DNA of 40,065 nucleotides from Holdemanella porci (GTDB lineage Bacteria; Bacillota_I; Bacilli_A; Erysipelotrichales; Erysipelotrichaceae). The DNA lies in assembly GCF_019052655.1 (NCBI RefSeq), contig NZ_JAHQVB010000012.1:1-40065 (forward strand), read 5' to 3'. Positions 17,840 to 26,731 of this stretch are shown here, one piece after another. The stretch's first letter is position 1. Each line of letters begins with the position of its first letter. Made by a program: the position numbers and the translations under genes. The notes beneath the pieces are model-generated. The model saw only the letters and a program-made list of their open reading frames with translations, did not search any database and was not told where the DNA came from.

Positions 17840-18940
17840 TTATAGCTTTGTAATTACTTCATTCCATGATTTACAAACATTCGGGCTTGTGTTCTTATAC
17901 GTTGCCAAACTGAAAACATCTTCTTTCAATATAGCCTTTTTCATCTTTTCTTTTAAATCATCTGCATCATTCACATCAAAGAAACAAACACCATCATATG
18001 TTCCTACAGTTTCATGAGCATATGGTAAATCAGCCACAATCATGGGCAAATCAAATTCCTTCGCTTCACTTATTGGTAACCCCCAAGTTTCAAGCTTTGA
18101 AGGAAAAATTAAACAACTGGATTTCTTATAATACGTAAACACTTCATCTAAAGATAATAATCCAGTAAAGTGAATGTTCGAAACAGAATTATACTGATTC
18201 ACAACATCCTTTGCGTATGTATCTTCAGTTCCATCAATTGTAAGTACAACTTGATATAAGTCTTGATTGAATTCACTATTTAATCTTTTTGTAGCTTCAC
18301 AAATAATTTCAAAATTCTTGAAATGACGACTCACACTTGGAAAAAAGAAAGTATATGGTTGAATCTTTTCAACATTCTGATATTTACTTGTATCAATCCC
18401 ATGTTCAGCACGCATTACACAAATGTGATTCAAATCCATATTCAATAGCTTCTGCATGGAACTGGCAATCCAATCTTGTTGAACAATGACATAATCATTG
18501 GCATGCACGTTGATTTTATACAAATATTTATAGAAAAGAGAAAACAAGAATACTTTCTTATTATATTTAAAATCTTTCCATCCCGCCTTATATGCAAACG
18601 TTGGATTATGGAAATATGTAATTTGATGTTTCGCATGTACTTTTGGAGTCATGTCATGAATTGAAATCCATAAATAGATATCTTTGTCTTTAGAATATTT
18701 TTTAAAGTACGAATACTCATAATACATTCTTTTAAACCAGCTTTTACGTGATTCTGGAAGTTCAATAATCTCAAAGTAAGATTTGTATTTTTCAAACAAT
18801 GATACCTTATGTACAAATAATATGAAATGATATTTTTCATATAATTTGGATTCAATAATTTCATCACAGAAATTGTAATAAACCGTTAACGTGCCACCTT
18901 GAAATAAGTTAATACCCGATACAACAATAGTTGGTTTCAT
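17840..18940 (-). CDS. GT4-family glycosyltransferase
   Basis: This 366-aa GT-B enzyme begins TIVVSGINLFQGGTLTVYYNFC, where the GG loop matches the acceptor-side motif of GT4 transferases. The donor domain has TFFFPSVSRHFKNFEIICEA, HFTGLLSLDEVFTYYKKSSC and FPSKLETWGLPISEAKEFDLPMI with the EX7E-type motif. It starts 2 nt after the LCP gene stop, with GGTGA as a modest ribosome site inside the end of that gene. It ends at a terminator. The WGLPI-type signature occurs in rhamnosyl and mannosyl transferases, but the donor is not certain. Confidence 0.85.
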   Translation of the reverse strand: MKPTIVVSGINLFQGGTLTVYYNFCDEIIESKLYEKYHFILFVHKVSLFEKYKSYFEIIELPESRKSWFKRMYYEYSYFKKYSKDKDIYLWISIHDMTPKVHAKHQITYFHNPTFAYKAGWKDFKYNKKVFLFSLFYKYLYKINVHANDYVIVQQDWIASSMQKLLNMDLNHICVMRAEHGIDTSKYQNVEKIQPYTFFFPSVSRHFKNFEIICEATKRLNSEFNQDLYQVVLTIDGTEDTYAKDVVNQYNSVSNIHFTGLLSLDEVFTYYKKSSCLIFPSKLETWGLPISEAKEFDLPMIVADLPYAHETVGTYDGVCFFDVNDADDLKEKMKKAILKEDVFSLATYKNTSPNVCKSWNEVITKL

Positions 18941-18942
18941 GA

Positions 18943-20592
18943 CTATTCACCATCTTCAGGTAATGGTTCTTCATTTATAGAAGGTTCTTCATACTGTTCT
19001 TGATCTGTATATCCATAATCATAGTTTTGTGAATAATCATAATATACACTTCCTTGAACCTGAGCATTTTCCTGCTCAATATATCCTTCAGCCACCCCTG
19101 CGGCTCCTGTATCATATTCATCTTTGATTTTATTTGCTGATTTTCCATCAAGTACAGCTTCAATCTTTTGACGAGCAATACTAACGCAATAATCTTCTGG
19201 CATGACAACCGAAAGCTCTTGAGCCATAGATGCACAAACTGCTGAACTATTTGTACCTCTTAATACATAGTTTTGGAATTTCCAATTTGGCATAGCCTGC
19301 AATTCATATTGAAGTAACGCTGTAATTTCATTGGTTGACATATTTGTATCAAACGCATTTTTGAATGATTTTAATAACTTTGTGTAGTTTGTCAGAATCT
19401 TTGAAGAAGCTGCCTTTTTAATAATAGCTTCCAATACTTGCTGCTGATTCTTTGCACGCTGAATATCGCCATCTACATAGGCATGTCTTTCACGCGCATA
19501 AGCTAGTGCTCTAGCTCCATTTAAGTGATTCCATCCTTCATGAACACCTTCCAACGCCCAATCCGCATTTAATCTTTCCACAGCCATTCCTTCAGGCACT
19601 TCAATATCAACACCATCCAATGCATCTACTATATCTTCTGCACTTGAGAAGTTCACTCTGAATGTATAGTTGATATCAATACCTAATAAGTTTTCTACAG
19701 TTTGTTTCGTTTCTTCAATACCATACATGCCCGTATGTGTTAATTTATCATATCCATATGAAGTTTGAACATAGTAATCTCTAGGAATGTTTACCATCAA
19801 TACGGTTGACGTAGTTGGATTTACCGTAACAATCATATCCACATCACTTCTTGATAATTCATCAATTTCTCCATATGTATCATTTCCACTGACAAAAATC
19901 GTAAATGGATTCTTTGTGATGTCATCAACCACTAATGCATCATTTTTGTCATTTGTATAATACACAGCTTGATAAATCGATTTTGTTTCATTTGAAAAAA
20001 CATTATACTCTTCCATTTCCTCTACGTTTGCACGGTAAATTTCATTCATCACAATAGCCTGCACTTCATCTTCATATAGTGCTTTTACTAATGCTTGCAA
20101 GTTATCATATTTTTTATATGAAAAAGAATATTTTTTTAATTTTTTCTGGCACTTCTTTGTTCCCACAGAATCAATGTTTCTTAATACACCAATCTTTTCG
20201 TTCTTTAAACTCTGAATATCTTCATCATGATCCGTTTTAGTAATAACTGAAATTGTATTTTTAATAGAACCCTTTTCAGCACCTGTAACAGAAGTTAGTG
20301 TACTGTATGTCTCATATAAATATACATTTCCAAATCCCATAGTACATCCTACAAGAATCACTAAAATTACACTAATCGCTTTTGTCCAAATCGCATGTGT
20401 CACAAAATTCATTAATAAAATTAAAATCGCATTTAAAATCACAATAATTAAGATGACTGGTAATAATAAATTACTAGGCAATACATTTAATGTCACAATT
20501 TGATATGCCGCAAAGCCAGACAAAACCAAAAGTACAATTGATAAAAGTGCTGCAAAAATTCTATATATTAAGCTCGTTGTATTCTTTTCCAT
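18943..20592 (-). CDS. LytR-CpsA-Psr (LCP) family cell-wall glycopolymer ligase
   Basis: LCP enzymes transfer finished glycopolymers from undecaprenyl diphosphate to peptidoglycan outside the membrane. This 549-aa protein has three hydrophobic helices (about 9-30, 38-62, 68-95). An extracellular segment (about 110-225) looks like a small solute-binding lobe (IGVLRNIDSVG, NLQALVKALYEDEVQAIVM). The LCP domain is at about 240-425, with SRSDVDMIVTVN, VNIPRDYYV, and the Arg-rich LAYARERHAYVDGDIQRAKNQ motif that binds the pyrophosphate lipid. The C-terminal tail is Tyr/Glu/Asp rich. AAAGGAG precedes the ATG. It is the probable attachment enzyme for the polysaccharide made by this locus. Confidence 0.93.
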   Translation of the reverse strand: MEKNTTSLIYRIFAALLSIVLLVLSGFAAYQIVTLNVLPSNLLLPVILIIVILNAILILLMNFVTHAIWTKAISVILVILVGCTMGFGNVYLYETYSTLTSVTGAEKGSIKNTISVITKTDHDEDIQSLKNEKIGVLRNIDSVGTKKCQKKLKKYSFSYKKYDNLQALVKALYEDEVQAIVMNEIYRANVEEMEEYNVFSNETKSIYQAVYYTNDKNDALVVDDITKNPFTIFVSGNDTYGEIDELSRSDVDMIVTVNPTTSTVLMVNIPRDYYVQTSYGYDKLTHTGMYGIEETKQTVENLLGIDINYTFRVNFSSAEDIVDALDGVDIEVPEGMAVERLNADWALEGVHEGWNHLNGARALAYARERHAYVDGDIQRAKNQQQVLEAIIKKAASSKILTNYTKLLKSFKNAFDTNMSTNEITALLQYELQAMPNWKFQNYVLRGTNSSAVCASMAQELSVVMPEDYCVSIARQKIEAVLDGKSANKIKDEYDTGAAGVAEGYIEQENAQVQGSVYYDYSQNYDYGYTDQEQYEEPSINEEPLPEDGE

Positions 20593-20641
20593 GCAAAATC
20601 TCCTTTATAAACATATCGTATTCTACCACAATCCATAAATT

Positions 20642-21511
20642 CTATAAATATTCCAGAAAATTTTGCTTTAAAAATTCCAGCAATTCTGTATATTCCTTTT
20701 TCTTTGATTGACTTATCAAACTAAAGATACATTTCTTAAATTTATAATAACCATATTCAAAACGTACCTTCTTCTTATAATTCAAATGATTCTTTTTTCC
20801 ATAATAAATCATTGAATCCCAACTCATTTTAATACGCTCTTTAGATGTGTCTGTACATCCGCCCTCTAAATGAATCATTTTTAACCCTTTATTGAATTTC
20901 ACTTCTGCATGAGGATATTTATTTTTTATACGACTTGCTACGTCAGACTCTTCAAAATACATAAATATGTTCTCATCAAACATGTCCACATTCATAAACA
21001 TATCTTTTCTTACAAATAAGTTTGCACCCGTTATGAACATGTTCTTCTCATTAAACCATCCCAATTTATTCCATAATTTAATTGTCCAATTACGCCATAC
21101 TTTTGTATTATACTCAAAATAAAAGGAGTACCCAGGACTCAAATTCTTCTTCAACAATCGAATACCTTCAATCGCTAAATTTGAATTCTTTTTAAAATCT
21201 GAATAAATTTGTTTAAAAATTGGTTCAATCAACACTATATCTGGATTTACAAAACCAATTACCTCTCCCTGACTAACCTTGGCACCCACATTATTACCAG
21301 CACCAAAACCTTTATTGTCGGAAGGTATATATTGAATATTTTGTATACTCGATTGTTTCACAAAAGATTCTACTCTTTCATTGACAGGACTATTATCCAC
21401 GACAATGACTTCTAATTCATCCTTTAAATCATTGTACTTTTCAATTGAATTTAAACAATCCAACAAAATATTTCCATTTTTATATGCCACTATAACTAAT
21501 GAAATTTTCAT
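20642..21511 (-). CDS. GT2-family glycosyltransferase (rhamnosyltransferase-like)
   Basis: This 289-aa GT-A enzyme starts MKISLVIVAYKNGNILLDCL, with VVDNSPVNE and NKGFGAGNNVG, the last typical of WbbL and RgpF-type rhamnosyltransferases. The metal site is FVNPDIVL, and MYFEESDVASRIK holds the catalytic-base region. I choose the ATG at 21511 because AGAAGG lies 6 nt before it. An in-frame ATG 30 nt further upstream lies inside the preceding gene and would add an unconserved lysine-rich stretch. With dTDP-rhamnose made in the same locus, rhamnose transfer is a reasonable inference. Confidence 0.87.
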   Translation of the reverse strand: MKISLVIVAYKNGNILLDCLNSIEKYNDLKDELEVIVVDNSPVNERVESFVKQSSIQNIQYIPSDNKGFGAGNNVGAKVSQGEVIGFVNPDIVLIEPIFKQIYSDFKKNSNLAIEGIRLLKKNLSPGYSFYFEYNTKVWRNWTIKLWNKLGWFNEKNMFITGANLFVRKDMFMNVDMFDENIFMYFEESDVASRIKNKYPHAEVKFNKGLKMIHLEGGCTDTSKERIKMSWDSMIYYGKKNHLNYKKKVRFEYGYYKFKKCIFSLISQSKKKEYTELLEFLKQNFLEYL

Positions 21512-21513
21512 AT

Positions 21514-22488
21514 CTACCTTCTTATTCCTTGTTTTAAACAAAATACCAAATCCATTACACGTGCTCTTGGTGTTTTAATCACTTTATAATACGAACTGAA
21601 ATTTTGAAATAACACTCTGAAAAAACTACCTTTTTTTAAGTATTGAATATGTTTCTCACAAAAATTAGAATAACAATCAAAATCCTTAACATTCTTCTCA
21701 AAATTACAATCTACTTTTCTTAATACATGCATCACTTGTAAAGCAGATTCACAAAATGCAATACGTGCATATAAAGCATCCGTAGCTGTGTTTGATGTCG
21801 TAACATCTTTTAATCCAATCGCATTTTTATCATGTATCCTATATTGAAATAAGGGTGCATTATAAAAATACATGGAATTCGTTTCACTTGCCAATAATAC
21901 AATCAACCAATCATGTACAAACTCTTCTGTAAAACATTCTAGAAAACGAGCACATAATTTCTTAGTTAAACATAAGGCACAACCTTGAAAACTATTGCGA
22001 ATCGATAATTCATAAAAACTGATGGGAACTACTTCATTTGTTTTAACCTTCTTCATTAAAAGATTATTATTGGACATTCTAGAATCTAAAGGAACCGTAA
22101 AAACATCTCCCTTTTGATCTATAAATTCAAAAGAAGAAGCTAGGACTGAAATATTCGGATTTTCTTCCATAATGGAAATCATATCTTCTACTTTATTTAC
22201 TTTCCAAATATCATCTTGATCACTTAAGAAAACATAGTCTCCATGACATAATGAAATTGCTTTTTTGAAATTCTTTTTATATCCAAGATTTTCTTCATTC
22301 TTGTATAACTTAATATCTATATCTTTATGAGATAAAATATATTGTTCAATTACACGAACTGTTGAATCAGTAGAACAATCATCCACAATAATAATTTCAT
22401 CCACTTTGCGTGTTTGATTATAAATAGAATCCAATTGTTCTTGAATATATGGTTCCCCATTAAACGTAGCCATCGCAACTGAAATCAT
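21514..22488 (-). CDS. GT2-family glycosyltransferase, tandem paralogue A
   Basis: This 324-aa GT-A enzyme starts MISVAMATFNGEPYIQEQLDSI, with VDDCSTDSTVRVIEQY and the SDQDDIW metal-binding site near residue 93. It is clearly a paralogue of the adjacent gene at 22485-23453: both share VDEII, NLGYxxNFKKAxxLCxGDYxFL, DQDDIWxxNKVE, an FQGC step, FYNxPLFQYRxHxKNxIG and PRARVMDL or KARVMDL near the end. The start codon overlaps the upstream paralogue by 4 nt. Similar proteins transfer rhamnose or glucose in surface polysaccharides. The specificity is unknown and may differ between the pair. Confidence 0.88.
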   Translation of the reverse strand: MISVAMATFNGEPYIQEQLDSIYNQTRKVDEIIIVDDCSTDSTVRVIEQYILSHKDIDIKLYKNEENLGYKKNFKKAISLCHGDYVFLSDQDDIWKVNKVEDMISIMEENPNISVLASSFEFIDQKGDVFTVPLDSRMSNNNLLMKKVKTNEVVPISFYELSIRNSFQGCALCLTKKLCARFLECFTEEFVHDWLIVLLASETNSMYFYNAPLFQYRIHDKNAIGLKDVTTSNTATDALYARIAFCESALQVMHVLRKVDCNFEKNVKDFDCYSNFCEKHIQYLKKGSFFRVLFQNFSSYYKVIKTPRARVMDLVFCLKQGIRR

Positions 22489-23453
22489 CGAATCACCTTT
22501 TCTTTCAGCACATACAATAAATCCATAACTCTTGCCTTCTTTGTTTTAATAAGTGAATAATAAGGACTTGTATTTTGACACAACAACTTAAAAAACTTCT
22601 TATTTTCCAATGCTTGAATATGTTGATTAAAAAAAGCACTCATATGACTAAACTTTTCTTGATTCTCTTGATAATAATCCGAATTTGCCAATCGAATTAT
22701 ATTTAAAACATCTAACGCATTATGAGCATTCTGTGTACGAATCTTTAATGTATTTGCTCGTTGCAAATGTTCTTCTTTTGTTTGCGTATCATATTGTGCG
22801 CCAATAGAATTCTTTTCGTGCAAACGATACTGAAACAATGGCTTATTATAAAAGTACATACTATTATAACTAGCCGCAATACTGTTAATTAAATAGTCAT
22901 GTTCAATATCTGTAGAGTAATGTTCTAAAACTAAATTTTTGATCCATTTATCCAACAGAAGAGAACAACCTTGAAAATAGTTCATGGCAAGATAATCCAA
23001 GAAATTCACTCGATATAAACTATCTTTTTCAACAGGACGACAATATAAATTATTATTGGACCGACTCTTATCCACTTTCATTTGAATTTGCTGATTCTTA
23101 TCATCAATATAAATAAAAGAAGAAGATAATACATGCATATTCGAATGAGTTTTCATCATACGCATCATTTCTTCCACTTTATTAGGTAACCAAATATCAT
23201 CTTGGTCGCACAAAAAAATATAATCCCCACTACATAATTCCATAGCTTTTTTAAAGTTAAGACGATACCCTAGATTCACATCATTTTGTACTACCTTAAC
23301 TGGATATTTTTTTAATAATTCTATAGTTGAATCACTCGATCCATCATCACAAACAATGATTTCATCCACTTTCATAGATTGATTAAGAATGGATTCTATT
23401 TGTTCGCAAATATATTTTTCACCGTTATAAGTAGTCATTGCGACTGAAATCAT
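22485..23453 (-). CDS. GT2-family glycosyltransferase, tandem paralogue B
   Basis: This 322-aa GT-A enzyme starts MISVAMTTYNGEKYICEQIESI, with VCDDGSSDSTIELLKKY and the CDQDDIW metal site near residue 90. Its whole length aligns with the neighbour at 21514-22488, so the pair arose by tandem duplication followed by divergence. It lies 18 nt after a GT4 gene. It has no signal peptide or membrane span, so it acts on the cytosolic lipid-linked intermediate. The sugar is unknown; rhamnose is suggested only by the locus. Confidence 0.88.
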   Translation of the reverse strand: MISVAMTTYNGEKYICEQIESILNQSMKVDEIIVCDDGSSDSTIELLKKYPVKVVQNDVNLGYRLNFKKAMELCSGDYIFLCDQDDIWLPNKVEEMMRMMKTHSNMHVLSSSFIYIDDKNQQIQMKVDKSRSNNNLYCRPVEKDSLYRVNFLDYLAMNYFQGCSLLLDKWIKNLVLEHYSTDIEHDYLINSIAASYNSMYFYNKPLFQYRLHEKNSIGAQYDTQTKEEHLQRANTLKIRTQNAHNALDVLNIIRLANSDYYQENQEKFSHMSAFFNQHIQALENKKFFKLLCQNTSPYYSLIKTKKARVMDLLYVLKEKVIR

Positions 23454-23471
23454 TCTTAATCACCTAGCTTT

Positions 23472-24575
23472 CTAAAAAATTCGATTCAAAGCCTCATCTA
23501 ATGTGGCATTAAATTTCTTTGTCGTAAAGTATGTATTATACAAATTCTGAATATTCTTTCTTCTTTGAAGCTGCACATCCATACTTTCTGAACAAACCCT
23601 TTCTGCCACTTCTTTTATATTTGACTTTTTCAAATTGAATCCAATATCCCATTCCTCACAAAAATCCTTTGTGTCTCCCTTAATTGTATTTATGATAGGA
23701 AGTCCAGCACACATATAGTCTAGTGATTTCATAGTCAACCCAACTACTACACTCGGCTTCATGACGTTAAAACCATAATTGCACTGATCAAATACTTCTT
23801 GTTTGCGTTGAAAATCGTATACTTCCTTATGATCAACTACATTGACTCCTACACATAATACTTCTTGAATGAAATATTCTTTATTTTCGCCATCCCCAAT
23901 AATATGTAACGTACACTTTTTATGAGCACTGCACTCCCTTAAAAAAGCAGTGATTCTAGGAATGTCTATAATATTATTTATAGAACCCAGGTAACAAAAC
24001 TGTAACTCATTCTCACTTAAATACGGATTCATTGGCAAACACTCTCTATCAATTGCCCAATACAGAACATTTCCACAATGCACATATTTCTTAAACAATT
24101 CACATTCACAGAAAACAACATCTCCACTTGATAAATACTTATCACGATTATTCTTCCATATTTTAAAAGGTAATAATCCCTTATATCGATCAATCGGCAT
24201 GGATTCTGGCCATAAATCAATAATGTCATACATCACTTTAACATTATGATGTTTCTTTTTATATTTCGCCATTTCTTTTACAAGCGTATTACACGGAATA
24301 ATACAATGAATTAAATCTGGTTGAATGTCTTCCATAGCCTTTCTTGCCTTTTTAGAAAACTCAATATGAGACAAGATTCTGTCCGCAGAAAGATTCTTAT
24401 GATACTCACGAACAGAAATCACAACATCAGCTTCAGCTTGATAAATCGCTTTTTTTCTATGCGAAAAATTTGAAGTCACACTCACAACTTCAAACCCCTT
24501 AGAAGTGTAGTATTTCTTCAATAAATGAATACGATCCAAACATGTATCAAACGCATATACTAATGCTACGACCAT
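23472..24575 (-). CDS. GT4-like glycosyltransferase
   Basis: This 367-aa protein has the GT-B layout. The N-terminal part reads VALVYAFDTCLDRIHLLKKYY with the DLIHCIIPCNTLVKEM segment. The C-terminal part holds FCYLGSINNIIDIPRITAFL, HIIGDGENKEYF and VVGLTMKSLDYMCAGLPIINT, where the Lys and acidic residues of the donor site are expected. GGGGAG lies 7 nt before the ATG. It follows the initiating sugar-phosphate transferase by about 50 nt, so it probably adds the second or an early sugar. The family match is good; its substrate is not determinable. Confidence 0.8.
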   Translation of the reverse strand: MVVALVYAFDTCLDRIHLLKKYYTSKGFEVVSVTSNFSHRKKAIYQAEADVVISVREYHKNLSADRILSHIEFSKKARKAMEDIQPDLIHCIIPCNTLVKEMAKYKKKHHNVKVMYDIIDLWPESMPIDRYKGLLPFKIWKNNRDKYLSSGDVVFCECELFKKYVHCGNVLYWAIDRECLPMNPYLSENELQFCYLGSINNIIDIPRITAFLRECSAHKKCTLHIIGDGENKEYFIQEVLCVGVNVVDHKEVYDFQRKQEVFDQCNYGFNVMKPSVVVGLTMKSLDYMCAGLPIINTIKGDTKDFCEEWDIGFNLKKSNIKEVAERVCSESMDVQLQRRKNIQNLYNTYFTTKKFNATLDEALNRIF

Positions 24576-24627
24576 AGATAACTCCCCAACCTACAAATGA
24601 TGGTTTTAAAGACCTTACAACTATCCC

Positions 24628-25245
24628 CTAGTTATTATTATCTTTATTATGGATACTTCCCGTACCACCTTCAACAACCCCATCGTGTTTTAACACTGAA
24701 AAGATTGTCATAAAAAAACATTTCACATCAAATGAAAAACTTAAATTCTTACAATACTCTCCATCAAGTTTAGCCTTAACATCTATTTCCAACTCATCAC
24801 GACCATTTACCTGTGCCCAACCAGTTAATCCTGGAAGTACATCATTGGCACCATAATGATCTCTCAATTCAATTAAATCATATTGATTCCATAGAGCAGG
24901 TCTTGGACCCACAATTGCCATTTCCCCTTTAAATATATTAAACAACTGTGGAAGCTCATCCAAAGACGTCTTTCTCAAAAATTTACCAATACTCGTAATA
25001 TATTGATCTGGATTTTCCAATAAATGCGTAGGCATATCTTTCGGTGTATCAATACGCATTGTTCTAAACTTTAAAATATTAAAATAAGACTTATGAATTC
25101 CCACACGCCTCTGCTTAAAAAACACAGGCCCCGGAGAAGTCACCTTAATTAAAACCATTAATACAATCAATAGTGGAGATAAGATTATGATTCCAGCCAA
25201 ACTCAAAAGAAAATCAATCGTTCGCTTTCCATATTTCGAATACAT
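24628..25245 (-). CDS. initiating sugar-phosphate transferase (PglC/WbaP C-terminal type)
   Basis: This short polyprenyl-phosphate glycosylphosphotransferase (205 aa) moves a sugar-1-phosphate from a UDP-sugar to undecaprenyl phosphate and so starts chain synthesis. It has the reentrant helix segment (IDFLLSLAGIIILSPLLIVL), SPGPVFFKQRRVG, FNILKFRTM, the KTSLDELPQLFNI motif with the catalytic Asp-Glu, and AIVGPRP followed by PGLTGWAQVNGRD. The short length puts it in the PglC-like monotopic class. It is the first gene of the 25-kb minus-strand cluster, with GGGAGAG before the ATG and a good promoter upstream. Confidence 0.95.
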   Translation of the reverse strand: MYSKYGKRTIDFLLSLAGIIILSPLLIVLMVLIKVTSPGPVFFKQRRVGIHKSYFNILKFRTMRIDTPKDMPTHLLENPDQYITSIGKFLRKTSLDELPQLFNIFKGEMAIVGPRPALWNQYDLIELRDHYGANDVLPGLTGWAQVNGRDELEIDVKAKLDGEYCKNLSFSFDVKCFFMTIFSVLKHDGVVEGGTGSIHNKDNNN

Positions 25246-25266
25246 AAAAACACTCTCCCATATTCA

Positions 25267-25283
25267 TAGAGAAAATTTCTCTA
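25267..25283. repeat. inverted repeat in the leader of the polysaccharide operon
   Basis: A perfect 8-bp inverted repeat (TAGAGAAA, one central base, TTTCTCTA) lies between the -10 box and the ribosome site of the first gene. Its position just after the expected transcription start makes it a candidate operator or an RNA hairpin. No T tract follows on the minus strand. Confidence 0.45.
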
Positions 25284-25291
25284 CGTATAAA

Positions 25292-25320
25292 AGTATACCA
25301 TAATCAAGGTGTTGAAACAA
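25292..25320 (-). promoter_or_regulatory. promoter of the polysaccharide cluster
   Basis: On the minus strand TTGTTT (25315-25320) and TATACT (25292-25297) are separated by exactly 17 nt, with an extra TG just before the -10 (TGGTATACT). The boxes are 47 nt or more before the first start codon. This is a standard sigma-A promoter and probably the main one for the cluster. Confidence 0.7.
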
Positions 25321-25405
25321 AAAAAGTTGAAAAAGTCAAATCATATTCTTGTAATATCATCTTTATATAAGGGGTATATTAAAATTATGTGATAATGTCA
25401 AAAAA

Positions 25406-25431
25406 GATAGAAGGATCTTAATCCTTCTATC
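25406..25431 (-). terminator. intrinsic terminator of the SGNH lipoprotein gene
   Basis: An 11-bp perfect stem (GATAGAAGGAT / ATCCTTCTATC) with a 4-nt loop overlaps the stop codon and is followed on the minus strand by TTTTTT. It insulates the lipoprotein gene from the polysaccharide promoter downstream. Confidence 0.88.
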
Positions 25432-26152
25432 CAATAACTTTAATTGTTTCACCAATCATTCTTTCAGCCCATACAGGATACAAATTCTGAATATAATGGA
25501 CTCCATCCTGTTGATAATACTTATCCTCACCATGATTTGTGATATCTGAAATATCTACATAATTCCAACCATTTCTTTGACACATCTCTTGTAATTGACT
25601 ATTATAATCATCCGTTTTAGACCATTCAGAATGTTCTTCAACCGCAGCCGGCGTAGTACAAACAATAGAATTAATAAATATATTCGCATTGGGACAAATC
25701 TCTAAAACACCCTTTACTTTTTCTTCATACAAATCCCCATACGTTCCATTCTCAGTCTTTAAATCCAATCCCATATCATTCACTCCATATGAAAAATAAA
25801 TATTAGAAGGATTGATTTCTTTTAATGCCTCACTATAATCCGAAATATTCAAAATCGTGTTTCCTGCAGCCGCAAACACACGATTCCAAGGCAAATACCC
25901 ATAAGACACAAATCCATATACACGAGAATCGCCATAAATGGCATAATCTTCAAACATAGAAAATACATCTAATGCCCCATCTTTAACCATGGTCAATTTT
26001 TCTTCAATACGCTTATCCGTTAAATGCTTAGACAATTCTTTTGTATCCAAACTCTCCTGTTCCTTAATATAAGAAACACCCTCATTATGACTTTCACAAC
26101 CCGTAAGTAAACAAATACATACAACCAAACCGATAATCCCAATTTTTTTCAT
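25427..26152 (-). CDS. secreted SGNH/GDSL esterase-like lipoprotein
   Basis: The 241-aa product has a lipoprotein signal peptide ending in the lipobox LLTGC with Cys19, so it should be anchored on the outer membrane face. The SGNH catalytic blocks are visible: YGDSRVYG with Ser76, SYGVND with Asn125, and DGVHY with Asp216 and His219. I start at the ATG at 26152, which has AAAGGGG about 8 nt upstream and begins the signal peptide. It diverges from an O-acyltransferase operon, so it may remove or transfer acyl groups on the same surface polymer. The substrate is inferred from that neighbourhood only. Confidence 0.88.
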   Translation of the reverse strand: MKKIGIIGLVVCICLLTGCESHNEGVSYIKEQESLDTKELSKHLTDKRIEEKLTMVKDGALDVFSMFEDYAIYGDSRVYGFVSYGYLPWNRVFAAAGNTILNISDYSEALKEINPSNIYFSYGVNDMGLDLKTENGTYGDLYEEKVKGVLEICPNANIFINSIVCTTPAAVEEHSEWSKTDDYNSQLQEMCQRNGWNYVDISDITNHGEDKYYQQDGVHYIQNLYPVWAERMIGETIKVIG

Positions 26153-26172
26153 GTTTATATCCCCTTTAGTCA

Positions 26173-26201
26173 AATTATATCATAGAATTTATGATATAAT
26201 T
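26173..26201. promoter_or_regulatory. palindromic divergent promoter
   Basis: Perfect 12-bp arms (AATTATATCATA and TATGATATAATT) surround a 5-nt centre. Each arm contains an extended -10 box (TGATATAAT): one on the plus strand at 26195-26200 for the DUF4358-MBOAT operon, one on the minus strand at 26174-26179 for the lipoprotein. The symmetry means a single regulator could control both arms. Confidence 0.6.
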
Positions 26202-26239
26202 GAAGTAATCACAATCAAATTATAAGGGGCATAGGGATT

Positions 26240-26728
26240 ATGAAAAAGTATATATTCACCATTTTAAAAGGATTCGTTCTCATCGGATTCATTATTTTAC
26301 TATCCACAAATTTCTCATACGACAAAGACAGTACGAAAACTATGGAAGAAGTGCAAAGTAAAACCATAGAAAACATCAAGCTTGATGGACTTAGCCAACA
26401 AGACAATTTAAGTATGAAACGATTTCTAGACTTAGATCCATCACAATATGAAAGTGTTATCTACTACAAATCCAACGACGCTATGAGTGCCAGTGAATTT
26501 GTTTTAGTGAAATTTAAAGACCATTCTCAACAAGAACCATTTAAAGAAACCATTGAAAAAAGAGTTAAAAATCAAAAAGGCATCTTTGAAGGCTATGCAC
26601 CACAACAAGCCGAACTATTAAAAAACGCTATTATTGATATTCATGGAAACTATGGCATATATGCAGTAAAAGAAGATGCAAACACAATGAATGATCAATT
26701 CAAAAAAGTATTGAGTGAGGGGGAATAA
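26240..26728 (+). CDS. DUF4358 membrane-anchored protein
   Basis: This 162-aa protein has one N-terminal hydrophobic helix (IFTILKGFVLIGFIILL) and then a soluble extracellular domain with no cysteine lipobox. Features such as VIYYKSNDAMSASEFVLVKF and the KGIFEGYAPQQAELLKNA segment match DUF4358, a family commonly found beside MBOAT and DHHW genes in Firmicutes. Its function is not established; a partner or regulator of the O-acyltransferase is likely from context. It opens the plus-strand operon and ends 3 nt before the MBOAT gene, with a GGGGG-rich ribosome site for the next gene in its last codons. Confidence 0.75.
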   Translation: MKKYIFTILKGFVLIGFIILLSTNFSYDKDSTKTMEEVQSKTIENIKLDGLSQQDNLSMKRFLDLDPSQYESVIYYKSNDAMSASEFVLVKFKDHSQQEPFKETIEKRVKNQKGIFEGYAPQQAELLKNAIIDIHGNYGIYAVKEDANTMNDQFKKVLSEGE

Positions 26729-26731
26729 AGT

